Shown here piece by piece: positions 27,951 through 36,954 of a DNA stretch of 64,000 bases. Origin of the DNA: Planctomycetota bacterium (GTDB lineage Bacteria > Planctomycetota > UBA1135 > GCA-002686595); the NCBI GenBank assembly GCA_947484275.1, contig CANKOY010000007.1, positions 24,493-88,492 of the forward strand. The letters are read 5' to 3'. Each line of letters opens with the position of its first letter. Position 1 is the first letter of the stretch. The notes under the pieces are model-generated. The model did no database searches, was not told the origin of the DNA, and saw only the letters and a list, made by a program, of their open reading frames with translations. Position numbers and translations under genes: made by a program.

Positions 27951-29264
27951 TTAGTTGCGGCCCTTGAGGTAGGAAAGTGGCGGTGGCAGTGATTCGAGTC
28001 CGCGTTCGCCAAGTCCGCTTTCAAACAGCAGCTTGATATCCGTCAGAGGTCGGATGTCGCCGCGGAAGATGTAGCGGCGCACTTCCGCGTAAGTGCCAAC
28101 GGTCACAAGCACTTCGAGAATCGACGCGGCGTTGCAGCGCTTCCCCCCAACGTCCAGTTCCACGGGGGTTCCGTAGTGCCCGACGATTCCTACGATCAGC
28201 GCGGCCGGGCGCGCGTGCAATTTGATGTCGCCATCTAGATCGATGCTGAGCTCCTGAACATCGGTGTACGCGGGCAGCAACTCCTCCGCGACGCTCCTTC
28301 CCCTGCGCAGGAAAAAGTCGGCCCAATACAAGAGCACGTTGAGGATCGCGTCCTGCACATCGCGCTCGTCGATGATTTCCGCCAGGCGGCGCTGGGCGGA
28401 ATCGCGGCCACTTCCTTCGTGGCGCTCGACGAAGTGGGTGAGGAAGGTCGCGCATTCGAGCAGGTGCAGCGCCGCCGACGACAGGCCGCGCAGCTTGGGC
28501 AGCCGTTCGTCGCGCCCCTCGAGGACGGTGTTCTTGATGTATGTGTCGTAGGTGGACTGCAGGTTGTGAACCGTCGCCTCGTAAACCCGCGCCTGCTCCT
28601 CACTGCACAGTCGCGACAGGTACGCCTTGCGCTCGACGGGGTTTTTGATGCGACGGACGCGCAGGTCGTCGAGCATCGAACAGGCCGCTATGAACTTCGA
28701 GGCCACCTCTGCGATCTTCTGTTGCTCCTCGGTCGGCTCGTGCTCGCCGACATTGCGCGGCAGTCGCATGCGAACTGGAGCGGCGGAGAAGCTTGCCTCG
28801 GGCAGAGTCTCTGGCGTGATTTCGAGTCCAAGCTGCGAGGCCTCTGCGCGGATCTCGAGCAAGAGCGCGACGCAGGCGCGACGCGCGAGGCTGCAAACCT
28901 GTTCCAATGACAGGGCAAAGTCTGAAGCTTCCGCGTCACTGCAAGTCGACAGCGCGGAGTAACTTCCGATGCGCGACTCCAGATGCGCCAGCCCATGGCC
29001 GGTCAGCGCGAACCAACGCGTCGACGCGACGAGCTCGCGAATGGTCCCGTAGGAGCGGTTGTAGCGCGCGCCATAGTCGTCGAGGAACGACTCCAACTCC
29101 TCCGCCTCCAGCAGCAACTGGTAGTAGTGCTTCTTGCTCCAGGAACCGCGATCACCGGCGATCAGCGCAGTCGAGAGCCTGAAAAGCGCCTGCGAACGCC
29201 CCTGGAGCAAGCCAGCGAAGGCCCGCTCGGCGATCACCTCTTCGAGGGACCGGTCGTAGCTCAC
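27951..29264 (-). CDS. Long helical protein with C-terminal HPr-like domain
   Basis: A 437-residue protein from GTG 29264; an in-frame ATG lies at 29375. Residues 1-330 are mostly helical and match no family I know. Residues 336-420 look like the PTS phosphocarrier HPr: DGDIKLHARPAALIVGIV aligns with the HPr active-site segment, with H350 at the position of phosphorylated His15. GGKRCNAASILEVLVTVG aligns with the regulatory-Ser region, where HPr has NAKSIMG. LLFESGLGE matches the usual HPr end. A phosphotransfer or sensing role is inferred. No EI or EII gene is present. It is divergent from the sigma factor gene. Confidence 0.65.
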   Translation of the reverse strand: MSYDRSLEEVIAERAFAGLLQGRSQALFRLSTALIAGDRGSWSKKHYYQLLLEAEELESFLDDYGARYNRSYGTIRELVASTRWFALTGHGLAHLESRIGSYSALSTCSDAEASDFALSLEQVCSLARRACVALLLEIRAEASQLGLEITPETLPEASFSAAPVRMRLPRNVGEHEPTEEQQKIAEVASKFIAACSMLDDLRVRRIKNPVERKAYLSRLCSEEQARVYEATVHNLQSTYDTYIKNTVLEGRDERLPKLRGLSSAALHLLECATFLTHFVERHEGSGRDSAQRRLAEIIDERDVQDAILNVLLYWADFFLRRGRSVAEELLPAYTDVQELSIDLDGDIKLHARPAALIVGIVGHYGTPVELDVGGKRCNAASILEVLVTVGTYAEVRRYIFRGDIRPLTDIKLLFESGLGERGLESLPPPLSYLKGRN

Positions 29265-29455
29265 GTCGAGGTCTTTGCGTTGGGCAAGGGGCTGAGGCGA
29301 TTCGTGAGGGGGCGCCGGGCCCAGGGACCCGGGGGCTGTCCCTTGGATCACAACACCAGTTCGGGCGCCAGGCAAACGCGGCTCAAGAACGGAGGGGCGC
29401 CCAGACGATTCTAGGCGCGATCCAACCGCAGTCCTCGCACCCCAGGGAGTCAGTC

Positions 29456-30268
29456 ATTTCTTCCGAACGCTGTCTGGAGACCTACCTCCAGGAGATCAAC
29501 GAAATCCCGCTCCTTACCGCTGAGCAGGAGAAATCCCTGGGCCGCCGCATCCAAGCCGGCGATCTGGAGGCCCGCGAGCACATGATCCGGGCCAATCTGC
29601 GCCTGGTGGTGTCGATCGCCAAGCGCTATGCGGAGCGCGGACTCTCGCTCCAGGACCTGATCGCGGAGGGGAACGTCGGCCTGCTCAAGGGCGCCGAGAA
29701 GTTCGATCCTGACGCGGGCTGCCGCTTCTCGACCTACGCCACCTGGTGGATCAAGCAATCTATCCGCCGCTCGCTGACCAACACGGTCAAGTCGGTGCGG
29801 GTTCCGAGCTATATGTCAGAGTTGGTGTCCAGATGGAGGTCGGTTACGACTGAATTGGCCTTCCGGCTTGGTCGGGTACCGACCCTGGAGGAGGTCGCCC
29901 ATGAGATGGAGATCCCCGAGGACAACTGGCCCCTGTTCCGCCGCACCGTGGCTGGATCGAGCCTGGGGGCACAAATCTCGCTGGAGACCCTGACCCAGCA
30001 CCAGGAGACCGTCGCCGACGACTCCGCGCCGCCTCCGGACGAGCGCATGCTCAATCAAGACCTGGTGGAACGACTGGGGGGCCTGCTTTCGGCAATCGAC
30101 GAGCGCGAGGCGACGATCCTGCGCCTGCGCTACGGCCTGGGCAGCGACTCCGCGGACCCGATGACCCTCAAGGAAATCGGCCGGGTGGTGGGATTGACCC
30201 GTGAACGGGTGCGCCAGATCGAGCGCGAGGCGCTGCACAAGCTGTATGCGGTCATGAGCGGGGAGTAG
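29456..30268 (+). CDS. Sigma-70 family RNA polymerase sigma factor (group 1/2), probable ATT start
   Basis: A 270-residue sigma factor without region 1.1. Region 1.2 is TYLQEINEIPLLTAEQE, region 2 is RLVVSIAKRYAERGLSLQDL followed by FSTYATWWIKQSIRRS, region 3 follows, and region 4 ends with LKEIGRVVGLTRERVRQIER. The first canonical start in frame is ATG 29582, which would delete region 1.2 and part of 2.1. No ATG, GTG or TTG lies in frame from about 29342 to that point. ATT at 29456 has AGGGAG 6 nt upstream and is the best candidate; CTG 29474 is another. Region 2.4 differs from RpoD of E. coli. Divergent from the HPr-fusion gene. Confidence 0.85.
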   Translation: MSSERCLETYLQEINEIPLLTAEQEKSLGRRIQAGDLEAREHMIRANLRLVVSIAKRYAERGLSLQDLIAEGNVGLLKGAEKFDPDAGCRFSTYATWWIKQSIRRSLTNTVKSVRVPSYMSELVSRWRSVTTELAFRLGRVPTLEEVAHEMEIPEDNWPLFRRTVAGSSLGAQISLETLTQHQETVADDSAPPPDERMLNQDLVERLGGLLSAIDEREATILRLRYGLGSDSADPMTLKEIGRVVGLTRERVRQIEREALHKLYAVMSGE

Positions 30269-30352
30269 AGCGGCGGGGCTGGGCTAAACTCGCCCGCCAT
30301 TTCCGCCGCGATCGAATCCCCGCCGCGGGCGCCCTCGGGCACCCCGCTCTAT

Positions 30353-31474
30353 GTGCACCTGCCGTTCTGCGCGGCCAAGTGCCACTACTGTGACTTCTTC
30401 TCGGTAGCCAGCGCTGGCCAGGACATCGACGGGATGCTGGCGGCAATTCTGGACGAGGCGCGCAGGCTTGCGCCCCGCGATCCGCGCACAGTGTTCCTCG
30501 GCGGGGGAACCCCGAGCCTCCTGTCCGCAGACCAGTTGCGCCTGTTCCTCGACGGCCTGGATCAGATCACAGGCTTTCGCGCCAGCGCAGAGGAAGTCAG
30601 CGCGGAGTGCAATCCCGAGAGTCTCGATCGCTCGAAGGCGCAGTTGTTGCTCGAGCTCGGCGTGCGGAGGCTGTCGATCGGATTCCAAACGCTCTCTGAC
30701 TCGATGCTCGCGGAATTCGGTCGCGTGCATTCTGTTGATGACAGCTTTCGCGCCTTCGACGCGGCGCGCGCAGCGGGCGTGCGCGACCTCAACATCGACT
30801 TGATCTACGCCTACCCGGGGCAGACGGCGGAGCAGTGGGAGCGGGACCTCGGGCGTGTGCTCGCCCTGGGATCGGAACACCTCAGCGCCTACAACTTGAC
30901 CTTCGAGGAAGAGACGCCCTTCAAGCGCTGGCTCGATCAGGGACGCCTCGATCGCGCGGGCGAAGAACTCGAACTCGAGTTGTTCGAGGCCGTTCGACGT
31001 CGCGCGCTCGCGGCGGGACTCGAGGCCTACGAGATTTCAAACTACGCGCGCCCGGGGCATCGCTGCATGCACAACGTCAACTATTGGCGCAACGGACCCT
31101 ACCTCGGCATCGGCCCCTCCGCGGTAAGTCGCGTTGGCCCCGTGCGGCGCGGCAACGTCAAAGGAATCTCGGGGTACACGCGGCAGATGCGCGACCGAGG
31201 GCACGCGGTGCACTGGGAGGAACGGCTCGACGCGCCTGCGCGCCTGGGGGAGACGTGGTGGCTGGGCCTGCGCCTCGCGGAGGGAGTGGACCCGCAGCGC
31301 GCACGGCAGACTGCGAACTTCGAAGACGGTATGGCGGATCCTGCAACAGAGATTGCCGAGCGCCTCGAAGCGCAGGGCCTCTTGTTCAAACACAATGGCC
31401 GCGTTGCGCTGACGCCGCGCGGCGTCCCGCTCGCCGACCACGTGGGCCGCGAATTCTTGGCCTGCTCGCGATGA
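30353..31474 (+). CDS. hemW: HemW-type radical SAM protein
   Basis: A 373-residue protein from GTG 30353. The radical-SAM cluster motif CxxxCxxC is in FCAAKCHYCDF. Family markers include FLGGGTPSLL, SAECNPESLD, GVRRLSIGFQ, NIDLIYAYPGQT and EISNYARPGH, which fit HemW (heme chaperone, formerly called HemN-like). True HemN has a different C-terminus. The GTG start leaves out the usual LYVHLPFC beta-strand residues, which are encoded just upstream (TPLYV), so translation may begin farther back; ATT at 30299 is one candidate. The stop overlaps the pyrF start (ATGA). Confidence 0.85.
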   Translation: MHLPFCAAKCHYCDFFSVASAGQDIDGMLAAILDEARRLAPRDPRTVFLGGGTPSLLSADQLRLFLDGLDQITGFRASAEEVSAECNPESLDRSKAQLLLELGVRRLSIGFQTLSDSMLAEFGRVHSVDDSFRAFDAARAAGVRDLNIDLIYAYPGQTAEQWERDLGRVLALGSEHLSAYNLTFEEETPFKRWLDQGRLDRAGEELELELFEAVRRRALAAGLEAYEISNYARPGHRCMHNVNYWRNGPYLGIGPSAVSRVGPVRRGNVKGISGYTRQMRDRGHAVHWEERLDAPARLGETWWLGLRLAEGVDPQRARQTANFEDGMADPATEIAERLEAQGLLFKHNGRVALTPRGVPLADHVGREFLACSR

Positions 31475-32388
31475 AACACGAACGGAAGAACTTTGCCGAC
31501 CGCCTGTGGGCCGCCGTGGAAGCCAAACACACGGCCGCCGTGGTCGGCATCGATCCGCACCTGGACCTGTTGCCGTCGGAATATGACGACGCGCGCGATC
31601 TGCGGCTGGCGCGATCCATTCGCGCGAAGCGCATGGGCGACTTCTGCTGCGCGCTGATTGATGTCGTGGCGCCCCTGGTGCCGGCCGTCAAGCCGCAATC
31701 CGCGTTCTTCGAGGCCCTCGGGGCCGACGGAGCCGTGCAGTGGGAACGCGTGCTGCTCCACGCCAGAGAGCGGAGCTTGCTCGTGATCGGCGACGTCAAG
31801 CGCGGAGACATTCAAAGCACGGCGCGCGCCTACGCCGCTGCGTTTCTCGAGGGAGCGGGTGATCAAAGCGGCGCTGTTTGCGACGCAGTGACCCTCTCGC
31901 CGTTCCTCGGCGGCGATTCGATCGAGCCGTTCCTTGAAGTCTGCGCGCGCACGAACAGCGGCCTGTTCATCCTCGTGCGCACTTCGAATCCCGGCAGCTC
32001 GGACTTCCAGCGCCACGGGTCTCCAGAATTGTCGTTCCAGATTGCGGAGCGCGTCGCGCGCTGGGGCGAGCGTTTGATCGGCGAGTGCGGGCTGTCCGCG
32101 GTGGGGGCCGTGGTCGGCGCGACCCACGCCGGCGAACTGGCGGACTTCCGCGCGCGCATGCCGCGTTCGCTGTTCCTTCTACCGGGGTACGGTGCACAGG
32201 GCGCGAGCGCTGGCGAACTTGGCGCCGCGTTCGTTCGCGGACTCCAGGGCGCCCTGGTCAATTCCTCGCGCGGCATCAGCTGTGCATATAAGGAGGAGCG
32301 GTACTCGGCGCTCCCCTGGCGCGAGGCGGCCCGCTCGGCGACCGTTGCGATGATCGCGGACTTGGCCTCGATCGACGGGAGCAGCTGA
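31471..32388 (+). CDS. pyrF: Orotidine 5'-phosphate decarboxylase (type 2)
   Basis: A 305-residue enzyme that decarboxylates OMP to UMP, the last step of pyrimidine synthesis. The catalytic signature DVKRGDIQSTA has K110 between two Asp residues. VVGIDPHLDLLP at residues 24-35 and AVKPQSAFFEALG are the other active-site strands. Length and motifs fit subfamily 2, about 270-310 residues, rather than the shorter E. coli PyrF. The C-terminal LVNSSRGISCAY phosphate loop is present. It overlaps hemW by 4 nt and bshC by 1 nt. Confidence 0.95.
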   Translation: MKHERKNFADRLWAAVEAKHTAAVVGIDPHLDLLPSEYDDARDLRLARSIRAKRMGDFCCALIDVVAPLVPAVKPQSAFFEALGADGAVQWERVLLHARERSLLVIGDVKRGDIQSTARAYAAAFLEGAGDQSGAVCDAVTLSPFLGGDSIEPFLEVCARTNSGLFILVRTSNPGSSDFQRHGSPELSFQIAERVARWGERLIGECGLSAVGAVVGATHAGELADFRARMPRSLFLLPGYGAQGASAGELGAAFVRGLQGALVNSSRGISCAYKEERYSALPWREAARSATVAMIADLASIDGSS

Positions 32389-34028
32389 TGCGAGTCGAGA
32401 AGCTTCCCTACGACGTCTTGGGGGTCCGCGGTATTGCGGCGACCCTGTTGTCCGACCCGAGCGCGGTCCCGGGCCTGATCCTCCCCAGAAATTCGGCCGA
32501 GATCCCCGAACCCCCGGAGCGCTTCACGCTCGAACAGCGCGACGAACTTGCCACTGCATTGGAAACGGGCCTCCTGCCGCTAACGCCACCCGTGGCGGTG
32601 CTCGATGCCGTGCGCCAACTGCGCCAGCCGGGAACCTGCGTCGTGATCGCCGGTCAGCAGCCGGGTCTGTTCGCATCGCCGCTGTACAACATCCACAAGG
32701 CCCTCCATGTGGTGCGCTTGGCGCGCACGCTGTCAGCGGCCTGGGAGCGCCCAGTGGTCGCGATGTTCTGGAACCACGGCGACGATCACGATCTCGCGGA
32801 GGTCAACCATGCCTTCGTCGCAAACGAGAACTTCGACCTGCAGAAACTCGGACTGTCGAGTCTGTCGTCGGGCCGCCAACCGTTCTCGCGCATTGTGCTC
32901 AGCGAAGCCAAGCATCGCATGGGGGCGACTCGCGCCACGCTGGAGGATCTGTTGCGCAGCGAGCCGCATTGCGCCGAGGCACTGGACCTCTTCTGTCCCC
33001 GTGAGGGCGAGACACTGGCGCGCGCGTTCTCGCGCACGATGACCGAGCTGTTCGGTGCGCTCGGCCTGGTGGTGCTCGAACCCGATTGGATTCGCGCCGG
33101 ACTGTCGGGCGCGCTCATAGATCTCCTCGCGGACCGCGAGGGTGGACCGAACGCATTGGAAGGGGCGGTACAGCGCGGAGCCGACGCCATCCGAGCCGTC
33201 GGACACGTGCCGCAGATCGATCCGAGCACGGCGGCCTTCCTCTATCACGTTGACGAGCGCGGTCGCAACGCATTGCGCCTGGGTAGCGGGGGACTGCAGT
33301 ACGATGGCGAGCAGGGATCGCGCACGCGCGCGGAACTGGCGGCCTTGATCCATCAGGATCCAAGCGCCTGGGCTCCCGCCGCGCTGACACGCGTCATCGT
33401 CCAAGACAGTTGCCTGCCCGTGGCCGCGTACGTCGGCGGGCTGGGGGAACTCGCCTACCACGCTCAGCTTCTTCCCCTGCGCGATTTCGCGGGTGTGCCG
33501 CGCACGCCGTTTGTACCGCGCTTTGCTTGCACGCTGATTGAGCCCGATGTCGAAGCGTCGCTGGTCAAGCTCGGCGTTTCGGCGGAGAGCATCCTGCGCG
33601 GTGGGGGAGCCCCGACCGCAGAGGACGATGGGCCGCAAGTGCCTCAGGTCATCGAGGTGCTGCGCGGGATCGGCGCGCGCACTGCCCGCGAGGTGGCGTC
33701 CCAGCGCGAAGCACTGGCGGAGCTCGACGCCGCCCTGGCCGCGAACCTCAAGCGCACCGGCGAACAGATGCAGGCGCTCTTGGAACGCATCTGCGAGAAG
33801 GCCGAGCGAGTGCACCAAAACAAATCCGGCCGCGGACAGCGCCACCTGCGGCGCGTGGCGACCGGACTGTTCCCGCGCGGCCTGCCACAGGAGCGCGTGA
33901 TCGGTCCGCTCGTCTACGTGGCGCGCTACGGCCGCGGATGGATCGAAGACCTGCTCGCCCATGTTCCCGCAGTTCCGCGCGAGCACCTGCTCGCCCACAT
34001 GACCTTCGAGACGAAGGAGTCGCGATGA
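32388..34028 (+). CDS. bshC: Bacillithiol biosynthesis cysteine-adding enzyme BshC
   Basis: A 546-residue protein, near the usual length of BshC. The conserved block VIAGQQPGLFASPLYNIHKAL is at residues 87-107, and the Rossmann-like core continues with FWNHGDDHDLAEVNHAFV. Other family features are PFVPRFACTLIE and the C-terminal coiled coil followed by ERVIGPLVYVARYG. BshC adds cysteine to GlcN-malate to complete bacillithiol, a low-molecular-weight thiol. The gene overlaps pyrF and bshB1, and bshA is two genes on, so the pathway is complete here. Confidence 0.93.
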   Translation: MRVEKLPYDVLGVRGIAATLLSDPSAVPGLILPRNSAEIPEPPERFTLEQRDELATALETGLLPLTPPVAVLDAVRQLRQPGTCVVIAGQQPGLFASPLYNIHKALHVVRLARTLSAAWERPVVAMFWNHGDDHDLAEVNHAFVANENFDLQKLGLSSLSSGRQPFSRIVLSEAKHRMGATRATLEDLLRSEPHCAEALDLFCPREGETLARAFSRTMTELFGALGLVVLEPDWIRAGLSGALIDLLADREGGPNALEGAVQRGADAIRAVGHVPQIDPSTAAFLYHVDERGRNALRLGSGGLQYDGEQGSRTRAELAALIHQDPSAWAPAALTRVIVQDSCLPVAAYVGGLGELAYHAQLLPLRDFAGVPRTPFVPRFACTLIEPDVEASLVKLGVSAESILRGGGAPTAEDDGPQVPQVIEVLRGIGARTAREVASQREALAELDAALAANLKRTGEQMQALLERICEKAERVHQNKSGRGQRHLRRVATGLFPRGLPQERVIGPLVYVARYGRGWIEDLLAHVPAVPREHLLAHMTFETKESR

Positions 34029-34738
34029 AGCTAGACCTCTTGGTGATCGGCGCGCATCCCGACGACGCTGAAATTTGTGTGGGCGGGACGATGCTGCTGT
34101 TCAAGGGCTCTGGAAAGCGCGTAGGCGTGATCGATGTCACGCGCGGTGAGATGGGCACGCGCGGCAGTGTCGCGGACCGCGACCGCGAGACCTTGGCCGC
34201 CACGCGAATCCTCGGACTGGACCTGCGCGAAAACCTCGGGCTGGCCGATGGCCGAGTTCAGGTGACGATCGACGCCCGCGAGAGGCTAGCGCGACTGATG
34301 CGCGAGTGCGCGCCGGATCTTGTGCTCGCGCACCACACCGAGGACCTGCATCCCGATCACGCCGCCAGCGGGGAGCTCGCGCGGCAGGCCTGGTACCTCT
34401 CCGGACTCGCACGGCTCGCGGAGCAGGATGGGGGTGCTCCGGCGCGCAGACCGCAGCGACTGATGCACTTCATGGGCCACGTTCCCTTCGAGCCGACCCT
34501 GGTGGTCAACATCGGCGCGGTCTGGCAGGCGAAGCGCGAGCTGGTGGGCGCCTATGCCAGCCAGTTGCTGCCCGCAGGGGAACACGACCGGGGGAAACAC
34601 TTCCTGTTTGGCGCCGACGTGCTCTCGCGCATGGAGACGCGCGCACGCTACTACGGAGAGCGCATCGGCGCGGTCCACGGCGAGCCGCTGCTGCACCGAG
34701 GGCCCCTGGCGATCGACGACTTCCCGGCCTGGACATGA
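34025..34738 (+). CDS. bshB1: Bacillithiol biosynthesis deacetylase BshB1
   Basis: A 237-residue member of the LmbE/PIG-L deacetylases. The zinc motif AHPDDAE is at residues 10-16, followed by GGTM and DVTRGEMGTRG, a BshB1-type block. LAHHTEDLHPDH gives the distal zinc ligand. The enzyme removes the acetyl group from GlcNAc-malate. The start overlaps the bshC stop by 4 nt. The next gene, parA, begins 40 nt downstream. Confidence 0.93.
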   Translation: MKLDLLVIGAHPDDAEICVGGTMLLFKGSGKRVGVIDVTRGEMGTRGSVADRDRETLAATRILGLDLRENLGLADGRVQVTIDARERLARLMRECAPDLVLAHHTEDLHPDHAASGELARQAWYLSGLARLAEQDGGAPARRPQRLMHFMGHVPFEPTLVVNIGAVWQAKRELVGAYASQLLPAGEHDRGKHFLFGADVLSRMETRARYYGERIGAVHGEPLLHRGPLAIDDFPAWT

Positions 34739-34778
34739 GCGCGGCGCCCGCCGAATTGCGCGTTACACTCTGCGCTCG

Positions 34779-35789
34779 ATGCGTCGCATAGCGCTGATCA
34801 ACCAGAAGGGCGGCGTCGGCAAGACCACGTCGACGGTAAACCTGGGCGCGGCGTTGGCGCGCTTGGGTCGGCGCGTGGTGCTGATCGACCTCGACCCCCA
34901 GGCGAATCTGAGCCTGCACCTTGATTGCACCCTGCGCACGGGAGAGCCGTCGATCTACAGCGTGTTGCTCGGCAGCACGCCGTTCGAGCGCGCCCTGCGT
35001 CCGACTTCGATGCCGGGCCTGCAGATCGTGGGCGCCAACATCGACCTTTCGGGGGCCGAATTGGAGCTCGCGAGCGCCATGGGTCGCGAGTCGCTGCTGC
35101 GCGACGCCGTGGACACGTGGGAAGCGGACGCGCGCGCGCGCGACGGCGCTGCGCCGGCGGACTACCTGTTGATCGATTGCCCGCCGAGCCTCGGGCTGCT
35201 CTCCGTGAACGGCCTGGTCGCGGTGCGCGAGACGTACATCACGCTGCAGACGGAATTTTTCGCGCTGCAGGGCATGAGCAAGCTGGTGGACGTGGTGCAA
35301 CTCCTGCGCCGCAGGTTGAATCCGACTTTGGCCGTCACCGGGATCTTGCCGTGCCTGTACGACAATCGCCTGCGGTTGGCGCGCGAGGTTCTCGGCGAGA
35401 TCCGCAAGTACTTCCCCGGCGAAGTCTTCCAGCGCTCGATCTCCAAGAACATCAAGTTGGCGGAGGCGCCCTCCTACGGGCAAACGATTTTCGAATACGC
35501 ACCGGAGTCCAGCGGCGCGTCCGACTACCACGCCCTTGCGCTGGAAGTGATCGCGCAAGAGGTTCGCGATCCGGAGCTTGCGGCCCTGCCGCGGCCCACG
35601 GATGCGGACATGAAGTCTGTGCGCTCGATTTCCCTGCGCACGGTGGAACTCGAGCCACATGAAGAGGAAATCGCGGAGGAGGAGGAGACTCCCCTGAGCG
35701 TGCCGATGTCGCGCGGACGCGACATCTCGGTGCGCGCCCAGGAGCTTCCTCCGCTGCCCCTCGACGCCTTCGAAATTCGGCCCGCGTGA
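34779..35789 (+). CDS. parA: Chromosome-partitioning ATPase ParA (Soj)
   Basis: A 336-residue ParA/MinD-type ATPase. The deviant Walker A is [15 protein letters not shown], with the motif at residues 10-17. Other motifs are [25 protein letters not shown], and the Soj block [19 protein letters not shown]. ParA moves ParB-parS complexes along the nucleoid. The C-terminal 75 residues form an acidic extension ([14 protein letters not shown]) beyond the usual 250-260 residue core. The gene is unusual in lying between bshB1 and bshA rather than next to parB. Confidence 0.95.
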   Translation: MRRIALINQKGGVGKTTSTVNLGAALARLGRRVVLIDLDPQANLSLHLDCTLRTGEPSIYSVLLGSTPFERALRPTSMPGLQIVGANIDLSGAELELASAMGRESLLRDAVDTWEADARARDGAAPADYLLIDCPPSLGLLSVNGLVAVRETYITLQTEFFALQGMSKLVDVVQLLRRRLNPTLAVTGILPCLYDNRLRLAREVLGEIRKYFPGEVFQRSISKNIKLAEAPSYGQTIFEYAPESSGASDYHALALEVIAQEVRDPELAALPRPTDADMKSVRSISLRTVELEPHEEEIAEEEETPLSVPMSRGRDISVRAQELPPLPLDAFEIRPA

Positions 35790-35805
35790 GCCCCGGCCGC
35801 GCGAA

Positions 35806-36954
35806 ATGAACTCCAAGTTGCGCATCGGCATCCTGTGCCATCCGACCTACGGAGGGTCAGGCGTCGTGGCCAGCGAGCTGGCATTGTCCCTGGCCGATGG
35901 CGGACACGACGTGCACGTTTTCTCGCACGACGTTCCCCCGCGTCTCGCTCGCTCGCCGGGTCCTGTCCAAATGCACCGCGCCCAGGGGATTCCTTACCCG
36001 CTGTTCCACTCGACGCCCCACGATCTAGCGATCACGTCGGCGATCTTGAATGTTCATCGCGCGCAGGGGCTCGACATTCTGCACGCGCATTACGCATTGC
36101 CCCACGCGGTCTCGGCTTTCCTCGCGCGCTCGGCGGCCCAAGCGGACCACACGCGGCCAGCGCCTCGCGTCGTGACGACGCTGCACGGCACCGACATCAC
36201 GCTCGTGGGAAACGATCCGTCCTACGCGCCGCTGACGCAGTTCGTGATCATGGCGAGCGACGCGGCCACCGCCGTGTCGGAGTGGCTCGCGCGCCAAACG
36301 CGCGAACGCTTCTGTCCGGACATGGACTGTCCCAAGCCGATCGAGGTCATCCCGAACTTCATTGACGTCGAACGCTTCCGGCCCGACGTGTTGCCGCGCG
36401 TTGCTGGGGCGCCCCCCATGGCTGTGCACGTCTCGAATTTTCGCGCAGTGAAGCGCGTGCCCTGGCTGGTCCGAGCCTTCGCCAAGGCAATCAAGGGCAA
36501 GACCGCGCAGCTTGTGCTCGTGGGCGACGGTCCCGACCAGGCCCAGTGCCGGGCCCTGGCGGCGGAGCTTGGCATCGGAGCGAACGTGGTGTTCCTCGGA
36601 GAGCGCGACGCGATCCCGGAACTGATGGCGCCCGCCGATGTGTTCGCACTGTCCAGCCGCGAGGAGTCCTTCGGTCTCTCCGCCCTGGAGGCCATGGCGT
36701 GCGGAATTCCGGTGGTGTCCACCGACGCCGGTGGCGTGCGCGAGGTGATCGAGCACGGGATTTCCGGGTTGCTCTCGCCTGTGGACGACATGGATGCCTT
36801 CGCGGACCACCTTCGGCGCCTGCTTTTCGACCGCGCCGGAGCCCGCAACATGGGGGTGGCGGCGAGGGAGCAGTCCGTGAGGCGCTTCCGGCGCGAGGCC
36901 GTGATCGGCCGCTACGAAGATCTGTACCGCAGAGTCTTGGCCGGCGGAGTTTGA
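35806..36954 (+). CDS. bshA: N-acetylglucosaminyl L-malate synthase BshA
   Basis: A 382-residue GT-B glycosyltransferase (GT4). The N-terminal CHPTYGGSGVVASELALSLA motif is characteristic of BshA, and HAHYALPHAVSAFLAR continues the family pattern. The C-terminal donor site has SREESFGLSALEAMACGIPV (an E-x7-E motif). BshA joins UDP-GlcNAc to L-malate, the first bacillithiol step. It starts 16 nt after parA and its TGA overlaps the ATG of the cysteine desulfurase by 1 nt. Confidence 0.93.
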   Translation: MNSKLRIGILCHPTYGGSGVVASELALSLADGGHDVHVFSHDVPPRLARSPGPVQMHRAQGIPYPLFHSTPHDLAITSAILNVHRAQGLDILHAHYALPHAVSAFLARSAAQADHTRPAPRVVTTLHGTDITLVGNDPSYAPLTQFVIMASDAATAVSEWLARQTRERFCPDMDCPKPIEVIPNFIDVERFRPDVLPRVAGAPPMAVHVSNFRAVKRVPWLVRAFAKAIKGKTAQLVLVGDGPDQAQCRALAAELGIGANVVFLGERDAIPELMAPADVFALSSREESFGLSALEAMACGIPVVSTDAGGVREVIEHGISGLLSPVDDMDAFADHLRRLLFDRAGARNMGVAAREQSVRRFRREAVIGRYEDLYRRVLAGGV

